A stretch of DNA of 64,000 nt, from positions 145,210,731 through 145,274,730 of the forward strand of contig CM060706.1 of NCBI GenBank assembly GCA_030686995.1, written 5' to 3'. The position numbers and the translations under genes were made by a program. Of the stretch, positions 1-10,999 are shown in pieces (within the stretch, counting starts at the first letter, position 1; the number at the start of each line of letters is the position of its first letter). This DNA is from Artemisia argyi. Lineage: Eukaryota; Streptophyta; Magnoliopsida; Asterales; Asteraceae. The notes beneath the pieces were generated by a model, which worked only from the letters and a program-made list of their open reading frames with translations, searched no databases and was not told the origin of the DNA.

Positions 1-2
1 CG

Positions 3-1379
3 ATTAGCATTTTCACTTCACTCCATTCACACATCTCTTCACATCCACTTATCACCCTTTTTATTTTCACCATTTTCCTCATTCAAATCCTCGTCTTATG
101 TTCACACTCCTCCTCACTAGCACCCGAACTACCCTCATCTTCGGCTGTCGAAAAATGCCCGAATGGTAAAATCTACGTGTACAACCTCCCAACAATGTTC
201 AACTATGATTTACTACCTACTTGCAAAGATCTAGACCCTTGGCACTGGCAGTGTGGTGTCGCAACCAATGCTGGTTACGGCACCCCTGCTAGTGAACTCT
301 CTGGAATAATTCCAGAGAGTTTAATGCCAGCATGGCACCGTACTAATCAGTTTTCTTCAGAAATTATTTTCCATAACAAACTATTAAAGCATGATTGTAG
401 AACGATGGAGCCGAAGTCAGCTGCATCGTTCTACATACCGTTTTACGGTGGACTAGCTGTTGGGAAATATTTATTTTCGAACAGTAGTAACGAATCACGT
501 GATTTCCATGCTTTGAAGTTAATTAAGTGGGTCCAGTCACAACCGTATTGGCTTAAATCCAACGGGTTAGATCACTTCATTGTACTAGGACGAATCACAT
601 GGGATTTTCGTCGGTTAACAGACCCCGAACAAAAATGGGGGTCAACATTTTTGAACATGCCCGAAATGCAAAATGTAACACGCCTCTTGATCGAAAGAGC
701 CCCTAGTGACTACCGTGATGTAGGTATACCATACCCTACAGGATTTCACCCACGTTCGGATACAGATATCCAAACGTGGGTGAAATTTGTCCGAACTTAT
801 AACAGGACTAGTCTTTTTACTTTTGTAGGTGCTGCACGTGAGGATATAGGGGACGATATTAGGGGATTGTTGTTACGCACGTGCCGGGATGAGAGTGTGA
901 CTGGCACGTGCAAGTTAGTTGATTGCAGAGTGACACTTTGTGCCAATGGAAGTTTGGAGATAATGAGTTCTTTGTTAGGTTCCGAATTTTGTTTGCAACC
1001 GAGAGGTGATAGTTTTACTAGACGTTCGGTTTTTGATTGTATGGTTGCGGGTTCAATTCCAGTTTTGTTTTGGAACCGGACTATGTATGATCAGTATGAG
1101 TGGTACTTACCTAAGGAACCCGAGAGTTACTCAGTTTTTATTGATCATGATGATGTTTCTAAAGGGAAGAAATCAATAAAGGCGGTTTTGGAGAGTTACA
1201 GTAGGGAAAAGGTTAGGGAAATGAGGGAAAGAGTGATCGAGATTATACCGAAGATTGTGTATAGTGATGGTGAAATGAATGATGCTTTTGAAATCGCGAT
1301 CGATGGGGTTTTAAGGAGGTTTAAGGAGGAGATAGATCAACGATGGGAAGAAGCCGAGCTTAATATTGCTAAAAACTGA
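3..1379 (+). CDS. Xyloglucan galactosyltransferase, GT47 family (XLT2/MUR3-like), 5' end outside window
   Basis: This reading frame is open from base 3 to the TGA at 1377-1379 (458 visible residues) and has no ATG before the window edge, so the true start lies upstream. Visible residues about 17-38 form one hydrophobic segment, as expected of the signal anchor of a type II Golgi membrane protein. The luminal domain begins with Cys-Pro-Asn-Gly and the exostosin motif KIYVYNLP. Near the C-terminus LQPRGDSFTRRSVFDCMVAG matches the GT47 nucleotide-sugar-binding signature. Members of this family transfer galactose to xylose side chains of xyloglucan in the Golgi during cell-wall synthesis; XLT2, MUR3 and the GT11-GT18 proteins are the plant relatives. 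The family assignment is firm, but the choice of XLT2 over its paralogues is inference. No intron is visible, as is usual for the clade. A GTG at 177 is internal and is not a start. Confidence 0.88.
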   Translation: MSIFTSLHSHISSHPLITLFIFTIFLIQILVLCSHSSSLAPELPSSSAVEKCPNGKIYVYNLPTMFNYDLLPTCKDLDPWHWQCGVATNAGYGTPASELSGIIPESLMPAWHRTNQFSSEIIFHNKLLKHDCRTMEPKSAASFYIPFYGGLAVGKYLFSNSSNESRDFHALKLIKWVQSQPYWLKSNGLDHFIVLGRITWDFRRLTDPEQKWGSTFLNMPEMQNVTRLLIERAPSDYRDVGIPYPTGFHPRSDTDIQTWVKFVRTYNRTSLFTFVGAAREDIGDDIRGLLLRTCRDESVTGTCKLVDCRVTLCANGSLEIMSSLLGSEFCLQPRGDSFTRRSVFDCMVAGSIPVLFWNRTMYDQYEWYLPKEPESYSVFIDHDDVSKGKKSIKAVLESYSREKVREMRERVIEIIPKIVYSDGEMNDAFEIAIDGVLRRFKEEIDQRWEEAELNIAKN

Positions 1380-2059
1380 TTTTCTGTAATATTGAGGAAA
1401 CGTATGCATTAGAATATTTTTTTGGGTAAAAGGGTTTATTCACCCCGGTAAAATTGTGTGCATTAGAATATTTTGTCGTAGTTAATTGATTATTTTGCTA
1501 TGAGTATAGATATAGAATTCCGTATAGTTAAATGTAATTGCTGTCACAATTATGTTTCATTGTGTGATTAATGATCTTGGATGGTAATGAGTCTGGTTTT
1601 CGTATTAAAGGTTTTGTAGTTTTTGCCTGAGGTTGCCTGTTGAAGTTTGTGTTTGCGACAATTTGGTGCCCACAAAACAAGTACAAAAAATAGAATCAAA
1701 CACAAAACATTTGACTTACCGACATTTTTTTGTCTAAGCTTTTTGTTAAGGTTATGAACTTATTGAGGTTTTGATAAGCTCTTTTTTGTGCAGTTATGAG
1801 CTTATTCAATTCAGCTTATAAAGTTATAAGTCGACAAACTTTTAAAACTCTAATGATATAAACTCAGGTTTTTCAAAATTTTACTAAGCTTAGACAAACA
1901 CACGAGAAGAAATATGGGGAAACTTCAAATAAACATTAACCATAAGAAAACGATATTTTCTTCCTAATTTTTTAGCTTAATTATCCTCCTAACTCTAAGA
2001 TAGTAGCACATGTTTTGGTTGATGGTATGGATAAAAAGTGAAAACGAGTGAATTCCACA
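1380..2059. other. Intergenic, including the 3' UTR of the GT47 gene
   Basis: AT-rich sequence with no supported coding frame. The first 200-250 bases are probably the 3' UTR of the upstream gene. The remainder shows nothing recognisable. Confidence 0.5.
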
Positions 2060-2187
2060 TGTCAAAAGTTTATATAGTTGGTTAGGGGTTCTTCCTCATA
2101 TGAGAGGTCTCGAGTTCGATCTCTGGTAGGAGTATACACTAACTATATTTGTACTAATCTACCCGTTCAAAAAATAAAATAAAATAA
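2060..2187 (+). mobile_element. tRNA-derived SINE-like sequence
   Basis: A box-A-like stretch (TAGTTGGTTAGG, about 2080) is followed about 30 bases later by a box-B-like stretch (GAGTTCGATCT, about 2112), the spacing of a tRNA-derived RNA polymerase III promoter. The unit ends in an A-rich tail made of AAATA repeats. I could not define target-site duplications, so the ends are approximate. A degenerate tRNA relic is the alternative. Confidence 0.45.
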
Positions 2188-2386
2188 AAACAAGGAGATA
2201 AATTAGCAATCTACATTGTGTGAATTGAAATATGATATGCCCATATTAACTGGGCTAACGTGTTAGTAATTATTCCAGCCCATTTAATGAAGCCCAAATA
2301 CTTTTTAAGCCCAAATAAAGTCATCTGCTTAAAGCCTTAAACCCTGAAAAAGTTTTCATTTCATTCAACAACAGAAAAAGAAAAAA

Positions 2387-4820
2387 ATGGCTTGGCGCTG
2401 TGGATCCCTACCTCGATCGCTAATCTCCACCGCTAGATCATCAACTATCCGTCGTTCAACCACCACTTCCTTCCGTCGTCCGTCGTCACCACCTCTTTCC
2501 GGCCCCCGCCTCCGTCCCGGTCCCACACCCTCCATCCCTACTTTCAGGTAACATTATATATCCAAATTTTTGGAAAAATTATTATCAGAGTTAAACTAAT
2601 AAAAATTAAATTTGTTTAAAATAAAGGAATATTGGAGGTGTAATTGGTTGCACACAGTCATTGCTGCCGTTGCAGAGTGTGGTGGCTGCTGCTCGGCTCA
2701 CTTGTCATATCTCCGTTAATGCTCGTGCTTGTTGCGAGCTTTCTCAGGGTATGTTTCTACTTCATCACTTATGGATATTTTTTACTGAGGGTAAATGTTA
2801 TGTCACTGAATAGTGTTAAATTATTATTAGAAATTCAACATATGATTAGTATTTAGTACATAGTTAACTTAGGTTCGGGCTCGAGCTCGTTAAGCTCGGC
2901 ACAATCGAGCTTTCTACCGATGTGATCTTTAGCTTTTTACAAACGGATTGGCTCATTTCCACCACCTAGCTTTACCTGGTTTGTGTCTTTGTGGCGGTGG
3001 GCAGTTAGGGGTGTAAACGAGACGAAACAGCTCGCAAGCTATTCGAGATCGACTTGTAGTCTATTCGAAATCGAGTCGATGTAAACAAGTGGAGCTCAAG
3101 TTCGAGCTACTCGAGTTCAAGCTCCAAGATACTCGAATCGTCAAGCTCACGAGCCTTATCGAGTTATAATTAAATTACACTTTTACCCTTTTATGCACAT
3201 ATAATTACTTAATTTTCACAAAAAGCGTGTCGAGTCGAGCTTGGTATACCGATTCTTCATCGAGTTCGCGCTTAAATATATGAAAATTATCGAGCTCAAG
3301 TCGAGTTTTTGATGACGAGTCGAGCTCGAGCTCGAGCTTGAAATCTAAAGCTCAACTGAGCTCGAGTCGAGTTTCGAGCTTGAGTTTTAGTTGTTGAGCA
3401 GAGCTCGAGCTTGGCAGCGCTCGACTCATTTACACTCCTAGGTTGGCTCAAACCCCGTGGCTTAGTTGGCTAAAAGGTCGGAAACCATGGTTGCCAGAAA
3501 AGATATAAGAATTTTAACAGTAGTAGTACGATTACCTAACTCAGTAACCTAATATTCAAATATATTGATCAAATAGGTTAATTGGCTGTATATGAATATT
3601 GAGATACCTAAAAGACATAATTAGAAGTTAACCTTAGCATATAATCTTAGTGGCTTAGTATAATTGAATTTTGCGAGCTTATGACTGAGAAAGGTACTAC
3701 TACCTTCATACCACAACTAAAATGACGCATTAGGTAACTACAACTGCGGATCAATGCTACACACATTTGCGGATCAGTGTTATACACAAACACACTGTTT
3801 AGCTGTATGCATAGGAGCAGGATAGGATTGTAGGATTTTGAACTAGTACATACATGATTTAACCACAACTGATTCAGTTTGATGATTTCATCTCTAGACT
3901 GTAGTCTTAGTTGGGTTTCCTACACATTTTGATCATATCATGAATCAAGTGCTAGGAAAGTTTACAAGATTTCACCTAATTACGACACCTCAATTTCCTG
4001 ACTACAAATGCATATATATGTAATTATACTTATAGGCAAGTGTCTAAGGTTACTATATGCCTAGAAAACTTGATAATTGTAGTCAGACAAAGTAGCAGGA
4101 TTGAGACTTGCCAAGATACATATGCTGGAACATCACTCATTGGGGAAGCATTGCTTTAGCGTTCTATCCACCCCTCCCCTTTCCCAGAGAATATTGAATA
4201 GAATGATTATGGGAGTCTAATGGAATTTGGCAATTACAAGTATTGATGCTTAAGTTAGCATAATAAAGAATGCTATTACATTATGAACGATATATTATTA
4301 CCTACATTGAAACTAGTCAATTTACTCTTACTTTGTATTCGTTGTGATACTCTTACTTTGTATTGTTGTTGTTGTTGTTGTTGTCTCTTCTTGTGATACT
4401 CTTACTTTGTATTCGTTGTTCGACTGCTCATTTTCATGATCCCATCAACCTCCTATTCCTGGGATATGGTTCTCATATGTTCTCATATGAACCACCAGTC
4501 ATTCCTCTTCATCTTTAATCAACTTTATGACCTGCATTTTTCTGACATGATAACCATTATAATTGACATATCCCCTTTAATCAAGCAATGATCAACTTAG
4601 TAAATTGTGTTTGTGGACTTGAGTGATATTCTGTGTAAATTTTAAGTTATTTTGAGAACCAAAACGACTAGTTTTTGGACTCGTCCAAATAAGTCTTGGG
4701 ATCTAAGGTTTTCTGTTTGAAATACACCTGATTTAATTGCAATACTTAATTATTGTTTGCTATTGCTAAACATGTTTTAGTAATATAATACTTACAATTT
4801 GGTGTGATGCAGGTACTTGA
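2387..4820 (+). CDS. NFD6: NUCLEAR FUSION DEFECTIVE 6-like mitochondrial protein, three exons
   Basis: Spliced gene with exons 2387-2547, 2627-2748 and 4813-4820 (stop TGA 4818-4820), encoding 96 residues. Both introns are GT-AG and the phases agree: exon 1 leaves two bases, exon 2 leaves one, and exon 3 supplies a last Gly-Thr and the stop. The N-terminus (MAWRCGSLPRSL, then many Ser, Arg and Thr with no acid residues) looks like an organelle transit peptide. The conserved C-terminal block runs GCTQSLLPLQSVVAAARL and continues to CCELSQGT, which I recognise from the NFD6 family. Arabidopsis NFD6 was found through failed fusion of the polar nuclei in the female gametophyte, and the protein is targeted to organelles; its molecular role is not settled. 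If intron 2 is retained, translation runs about a dozen codons further to a TGA near 2788. The large second intron holds a MITE. Confidence 0.82.
3006..3440. mobile_element. Foldback MITE in intron 2 of the NFD6-like gene
   Basis: The 435-base unit begins TAGGGGTGTAAACGAG (3006-3021) and ends with the near-perfect inverted copy CTCATTTACACTCCTA (3425-3440). The interior is crowded with GAGCTCGAG-type words that can fold on themselves. There is no coding capacity. I see no clear target-site duplication, so I do not assign a superfamily; hAT-like is possible. Similar GAGCTCGAG-rich sequence just upstream (about 2870-2935) may be a related fragment. Confidence 0.6.
4359..4383. repeat. Short (TTG)n microsatellite
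   Basis: Eight consecutive TTG/GTT units lie inside intron 2 of the NFD6-like gene, next to duplicated copies of CTCTTACTTTGTATT. Confidence 0.8.
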
Positions 4821-7491
4821 TGTTGCTTATGGATCCTTCGTGCAAGCATTGCATAAGCATCGTGTAACATTAGAATCAAAATATTTATGTGGAACTTCAC
4901 TTTAGAAGTTTCACCGGCGTGAGGTTCCTTGATTGTGAGCCGATAAATTTTCAAAAAATTTCAAATTTGTTTATAGCAAGAGAATCTTGTATCATTACTT
5001 CCTTACATTCTAGGATTGATTTATCATTGCTTGCTCCTTGCTTTGCAAATTAGATGCAGTGCATGTAAGTTTATTTTGTGTCTCTTTTTATGGTACTTGC
5101 AGTGGATCTGGTACCTGGTGGTAATAAAACAGTTGCATCACTGTGCTTATAGTCTTTACCAATTGATAATGCATTTACCTGCAAGTATTTTTTTTTTTTT
5201 GATTTCTACTTTTGTTTGTTTCTATGGTCTCCATTTATCTGATGCGAAAAATGATATCCGATATGATCGGTTTATCTTCAGTTATTTCTGTACATGTCTA
5301 GGTATGTCAATATTATTTATTGTTCAATGCAAGCCATTGCTCCTGTATAACTTAATAAAGTACTTTTCTGTGTAAGCTTGATAATCTATGTATCGAAAGT
5401 TCGAAACTATTGATTTAACTATATGAACAAATTAGCTTATCGGTGCATAGTGCCTTCACTCGGAATTGTTCTTTCAGAATTGCTGATGTTGTCTAGAAAT
5501 AATTAAAAGGGGCCAAATAGATGGATCGGGTAGTGGGCTAAAACAGATAGTTGTTCATTATTTGTATGGGCTGTAGATTGATTTGAAATATTTACAGATA
5601 GTTGTTAATTATTTGTATGGGCTGTAGATTGATTTGAAATATTTGTATGTCTTCACTCGTGGTGAGCTTAGTTGGCAATTTGACACTAGCTTGACGCGTC
5701 AACCTTTGTTATACTGATCCATGAATAACAAGTGAAGCAAACAAAAGAAAACGTTTCTGTGATGCAGAGTGCAGACTAGTAGATGGCGCGGAGCTAGTAA
5801 CCGCTACACCAAGTCTAGTAAAATGTAATTTAATTTTTTGTACTAGATGGTGTGGAGTTGTAGTAACCACTACATCAGTGATTTTCTTTCGTCTCATAAT
5901 AATGGTCTATGTGGGAGGTATGGTGTGTCGACTGGAAATAAGAATAGAAAAAGTAGAGAAAATTGAGGTCAGTACACTTAACATTTTATAAAAATTTCTT
6001 GTTATAAATGCATATGTAAATTATAATATTATAACAATTGTATTTAGAAAAAAAAAAAAAAAAAAAAAAAAAATGGTCTTGAAGTTTTTATGTATTTCGT
6101 CTTGGCTCATTACTTTTGTTTGAAGTTGCCCTCCCGCTAGAAACACATAAGTTTATCCCAAAAGCCTGTATACAAGTAAAATACGGAGTAGACAAATAAA
6201 CGGACACAAGCGTTTAAACAGACGAATTTTCTTGTTCAAGGTCGTTTGTTAAGAAAATAAGTTTTTCATTTCGTTCATTAAGACACTAAATAAACTCTAT
6301 ACGAACATAAATGGTCGAACAAAAATGAACGTAGAAAACCAAACTCAAACTCAAACTTTATTAAATTATGCATAATATTATGTTTCATAAGTATTGTTTT
6401 GTTCAAACAATACTTATTAGTACGAATGTTAACTCTTACATTTTATAGTGTTAAACATTATTATTACGAATGTTAAATGAAAATGTAAATTGACCCCCTT
6501 AAAATAAATATGTTATACTTTAGTCATTCAAATTAAACTTGTTAAGTTCCGTCTATGCCGATATCAGTAAAATCATGGATGAAACTTATTACCAGGGTTG
6601 AAAACTCTAGTGAAATTGTTACAAAATACTAGTACATTCTATAATACAGGCCAGTATCCTTCAATAGCATAAATATTCGATATTTGAGATACTTTTGTTT
6701 TTCAGGAAATCATTATCCTTCAAAACCGTTTAGCCACATTTTGCTTTTCCGAAAGGCAATGACACATTTTGCTAAAAACGATCTTTTGAAAGGCAATAAC
6801 ACATTTTGCTAAACCTTTATCCATATGGTATCTGAACCAAATGAGAAACAGCTATCAAAAGTACCAAGTAATACCCATTGAACAAGAAGTTGTAGGATGC
6901 TATCTTTTAAAGCGTGAAGTGGTATTATTTACTTACTTACTTACTCTTCTTTAACAACAAAATTATTGATGTGAAAAATAATGTCTGACTTACTCTCTGT
7001 GTATATGCTGGAAGTGGTGAGTTCTTTTAAGATTGTATTTGCAATAATGTAAAAACATGTCAGATTTTGGTATTTGTCCTTAAGACATCCCAAATCAAAG
7101 CCTCAATGGTGGCTTAGAGTTGTTATAGCGACAAAAATGCCTCTTCTTTATGCATTGCTTTTATCTCTTTGGTGGCAGTCTTTGTTCATTAATTGCAACT
7201 ATGTTTCATGTGTTCTCTTTTTCTGACTACAACAAGAAATAGATATAGCTAGTATAATCCTTTTATTTCTGTTTTTTGTAAAATTGTCGTCATTGTTTTA
7301 TTTAATCAAAAACAATAATTTAGAGTATTCTTGTAAACTTTATAAAAAAACACTAAGACTCACTATGTATAAATTTAACCAATCACCCTTTTTAGTTTTT
7401 ATAACTCCATATCAACGCTATTATAAAAACTGGGAGATAAAACATACAAACTGGGAGATAAAACATACAGTAAAAAACTAATGCTCACACG

Positions 7492-7526
<35 letters not shown>

Positions 7527-7794
7527 TCTTTTATAGCCTTGGTCTTCATATTTCCACTTACCTCCCTTGAAGTCTTGACAGGGACACACTTTCAGTCCTT
7601 GATCTTTGGCAAATGTAAACACAAACAAAACTAAAAGCAACTTCCAAAAATAAAAAAGCCCCCTTGGACTTGTTCACAGTTTAGTTTATAAAGCTTTATT
7701 TCAATAATTCTTAAATATACTTCACAACAAATTAAATAGTGAATCATGTATCATATTGATCATAGTTCTTATGGGGCGTGTTGTTCTTCGGCGC
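4821..7794. other. 3' UTR of the NFD6-like gene, then intergenic DNA
   Basis: No coding frame is supported. The first few hundred bases are probably the 3' UTR. Poly-A runs of about 27 bases (6047-6073) and 34 bases (7491-7524) may mark retroposon tails, but I found no matching target duplications. A 21-base unit is duplicated in tandem at about 7429-7469. Confidence 0.5.
5544..5645. repeat. Tandem duplication of a 51-base unit
   Basis: Two adjacent, almost identical copies (5544-5594 and 5595-5645), each starting CAGATAGTTGTT. The few differences suggest a fairly recent replication slippage. Confidence 0.85.
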
Positions 7795-8150
7795 TGTTAT
7801 AAGATTAGTCTCTATATTAGCCTACGGTTATGTCTAGGGTGTTAAGTGTCAGCTTCTTATTATTAGTCAAGTAGGAGTCGGGTTGGTTGGCTTGTGTCCC
7901 AAGCCCAACCCGTGTCATTGTAATAGCCGACTTTCTAAGAGTCGGTGTTTCCTCCCCCTCATCTCTATAAAAGGAGGTGAGGGGGGGGGGGGGGGGGGGA
8001 GGGGTTTGTCACGTCATTCTTTCATACTAATCAAGTAAACGATTAGGGATAATTACCTTGTGCTTGTTTCTTCTTTTCTGTCGATAGTTATCTTCAAGAT
8101 CGGCGTCATTCCGCTCTAGTAACCAGGTTGTAGGTTATCGAATCACTACA
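7795..8150 (+). repeat. 5' LTR of copia element 1
   Basis: Begins TGTTATAAG and ends ATCACTACA. It contains a TATA-like CTATAAAAGG near 7967-7976, followed by a run of about 18 Gs (near 7981-7998) that is only 4-6 bases in the other LTR. Length is 356 bases. Confidence 0.95.
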
Positions 8151-8152
8151 AG

Positions 8153-8170
8153 TGGTATCAAGAGCTCAGG
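8153..8170 (+). other. Primer-binding site, initiator tRNA-Met type
   Basis: TGGTATCAAGAGCTCAGG starts two bases after the LTR end. It matches the usual copia complement of the 3' end of initiator tRNA-Met, with one extra A. Confidence 0.85.
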
Positions 8171-8677
8171 TTCGCGGAGTTCGCTGGTTATCTAGGATCG
8201 ATCAAGAAGGGTTCCTTGGTGTTTGTTTTCTGGAAGGAGCAGAAAGGTTGTTTTCTGTTTGGGCTACCAGGCTTAACGACAACAAGAAGGAGCAGGGTCT
8301 CGACAGATAAGGGTTCTTGGGTCTTCGATTGTCCGGGTTTGTGACAAGGTGTAGGAGGCTTAAGGTTTTGTTGGCTTTTAGATTCTTGAAGATCGAGTAT
8401 TCCTGGTGGTGGTTTTTTCTTCTTTGACGTCTTAAACGAAGAAGAAGGTGAATAGATCTGGTTGTTTTTATTGTTTGAAAGTCAACACACACTTCAATAT
8501 TAAAACCTTTTTAAATCCTGGTGGGGATAAGACAAGTATTTTTTACATATTTGGTTCTTTTGTTTTATTTTTAAACAAAAGGTATTTGAAGTATTTGGTT
8601 TTGCACAAGGGACTTTATTTGTTTGTGATTGTGGGGTTTTTTCACAAGGTTTAGCAAATAAACAAAGGGATTAAAGA

Positions 8678-10999
8678 ATGACGGGAGCCAAGTTTAAGAT
8701 CGAGAAATTTGATGGAACTGGTGATTTCGGGTTATGGAGAGTCAAGATGCGTGCTTTATTAATCCAACATGGATGTGAAGCAGCTCTGGAGGTTTTACCC
8801 GCGGATATGGATGCTACAGCGAAAGCTGAGCTAAACAAGAAAGCTCATAGTGCCATGATTTTGTGTTTAGGTAACAAGGTTCTAAGAGAAGTTACCGGGG
8901 AGATGACTGCAGCGGGGGTTTGGACCAAGCTCGAGACTTTGTACATGACAAAGTCCTTGGCCAATAAGTTGTACCTAAAGAAGAAGTTGTATACATTCTA
9001 CATGCCGGCTGGACGTACGATTTCCGAGCATATAGATGAGTTCAACAAAATCGTTCTTGATTTAGCAAATATTGAGGTAAAATTCGAGGATGAAGATCTT
9101 GCTTTATTATTACTCACTTCTTTACCAGCATCATACGAACACTTTGTGGATACCTTGCTTTATGGACGGGAAGCTTTGACTTTGGAGGATGTGATGGCCA
9201 CACTGAATTCAAAGGAAATCAAAGAAAGATCTAAGGCGAAGGGGGATGATGGTGAAGGGTTATATGTGAGGGGAAGAACTGATCGCAGGAATTTGCATCA
9301 GTCTAGGGGAAAGTCAAGATCGAAGTCTCGAAGTGGAAGACTCAAGTGCTATATTTGCCAGTCTGAGGAGCACTTGAAGAGAAACTGTCCAAAGAATAAT
9401 CGCAAGAAGTCAAATGGTTTCGTCAAGAAAGAAGATCAGCCAAGCTCCAGTGGTTCGATTTATGACGATTCTGAGGTGATGATGGTTATGAGTGCAGAGG
9501 CTCTGCTAGATTGGATCATGGATTCAGGAGGTTCATACCACATGACACCCAGGTTAGATATATTTTTTGATTTTCTGGAATGCGATGGGGGCAGGGTACT
9601 GTTGGGTGACAACAGGGAGTGCAAGATCAGAGGTATTGGCAAGGTCAGGTTACAACTGAAAGATGGGTCAAGTTTTGTATTAAACAATGTCAGGTATATT
9701 CCTGAATTGAAAAGAAACTTGATATCGCTGGGAACTCTTGAAAAAGAGGGATATACCGTAAAAATGCAGTCGGGCAAAATCAAGGTGATTAATGGTTCTA
9801 GGGTTATTTTATCTGGAACACGAAGGGATAATTGCGTATACTCTTTGGATGGCCATGCAGTGGCGGGTGAGCTTAATGCTAGTGTTGAAGAAAACGACAG
9901 TCTTGCGCAGGTTTGGCATAAAAGACTGGGACATATCAGTGAGGCGGGACTTCAGGTGCTAGAAAAGCAGGAGCTGTTTGGCAAGAAGAGTCTAGGTAAG
10001 CTCGATTTTTGTGAGAATTATGTTCTGGGAAAGTCACATCGAGTCAGTTTCGGTGTAGGAAGGCACACTACTCAGGGAGTGATAGACTATGTTCATTCAG
10101 ACTTATGGGGTCCGTCTCAGGTGGAATCATTGGGAGGTAAGAGGTACTTCTTATCTATTGTTGATGATTATTCCAGGAGGGTATGGGTTTATATTCTCAG
10201 GTTCAAACACGAAGCATTTGAAAAGTTCAAAGAGTGGAAGCAGTTAGTAGAGAATCAGACTGGGAGGACGGTTAAGAAGCTAAGGACAGATAATGGTCTT
10301 GAGTTTTTTAACCGGGAGTTTGAGCAGCTATGTACTGAGAGTGGGATTGCTAGACATTTGACAGTTGCTGGGACGCCGCAGCAGAATGGATTAGCAGAAC
10401 GAATGAATAGAACTCTCATGGATAAGGTACATTGTTTATTAATTCAGTCTGGATTGCCCAAGACCTTCTGGGTGGAAGCGACATGTACGGCCGCATATCT
10501 TATAAATAGGTCACCATCGACAGCGATTGAGAAAAAGACACCTATGGAGATGTGGTCGGGACATCCAAGTGATTATGGGATGTTGAGGATTTTCGGCTGT
10601 GTCGCATATTCACACGTTAAACAAGGTAAGCTCGAGCCGAGAGCGGTAAAATGCGTTCTTTTGGGGTATCCTGAAGGTGTGAAGGGGTCCAGGCTATATA
10701 GGCTCGATAATGAATCACCTAAAATAGTCACTAGCAGGAACGTGGTCTTCAATGAAAGTGTCATGTATAAAGACACGTTGAAGGATTCTGGTGCAGGTAC
10801 TGATAAGTCTGTTGAGGAATTACAAGTTGAGGTGGAACTGCAGAGGTTAAATAATCATTCGCTTGAGGAAGATCTGATTGATGGTCAGGAAGATGGCTAT
10901 GATGAAGATGCAGGGGATCAGGATCATGATCAAACGCCGGATCTCACAGATTATCAGTTGGTTCGGGAAGAGAGCCAAGGACAAGAACGAAACCTTTGA
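8678..10999 (+). CDS. Copia element 1 gag, protease and integrase, truncated
   Basis: A 773-residue frame starting MTGAKFKIEKFDG. Gag carries a CCHC zinc knuckle from Cys224. The protease active site at residue 282 reads DSGGS, where DSGAS or DSGCS is usual. The integrase has the His pair from residue 414, but its CxxC is C445-E-N-Y448, so one zinc ligand is missing. The catalytic triad D475, D538, E574 keeps the 35-residue gap of D,D(35)E. The frame ends in TGA at 10997-10999, just before reverse transcriptase, which continues in another frame. The missing Cys and the frame break argue that this copy is inactive. Closest family: Tnt1-like (Tork) copia, from general resemblance. Confidence 0.93.
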   Translation: MTGAKFKIEKFDGTGDFGLWRVKMRALLIQHGCEAALEVLPADMDATAKAELNKKAHSAMILCLGNKVLREVTGEMTAAGVWTKLETLYMTKSLANKLYLKKKLYTFYMPAGRTISEHIDEFNKIVLDLANIEVKFEDEDLALLLLTSLPASYEHFVDTLLYGREALTLEDVMATLNSKEIKERSKAKGDDGEGLYVRGRTDRRNLHQSRGKSRSKSRSGRLKCYICQSEEHLKRNCPKNNRKKSNGFVKKEDQPSSSGSIYDDSEVMMVMSAEALLDWIMDSGGSYHMTPRLDIFFDFLECDGGRVLLGDNRECKIRGIGKVRLQLKDGSSFVLNNVRYIPELKRNLISLGTLEKEGYTVKMQSGKIKVINGSRVILSGTRRDNCVYSLDGHAVAGELNASVEENDSLAQVWHKRLGHISEAGLQVLEKQELFGKKSLGKLDFCENYVLGKSHRVSFGVGRHTTQGVIDYVHSDLWGPSQVESLGGKRYFLSIVDDYSRRVWVYILRFKHEAFEKFKEWKQLVENQTGRTVKKLRTDNGLEFFNREFEQLCTESGIARHLTVAGTPQQNGLAERMNRTLMDKVHCLLIQSGLPKTFWVEATCTAAYLINRSPSTAIEKKTPMEMWSGHPSDYGMLRIFGCVAYSHVKQGKLEPRAVKCVLLGYPEGVKGSRLYRLDNESPKIVTSRNVVFNESVMYKDTLKDSGAGTDKSVEELQVEVELQRLNNHSLEEDLIDGQEDGYDEDAGDQDHDQTPDLTDYQLVREESQGQERNL

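Noticed and set aside
3440..3520. tRNA-like box A (GGCTTAGTTGGCTAA)
   Set aside because: No box B at a suitable distance and no tail, so neither a tRNA nor a SINE could be supported.
6047..6073. Poly-A tract as a retroposon tail
   Set aside because: Only a 7-base flanking match (ATGGTCT) could be found, too short to support an insertion.
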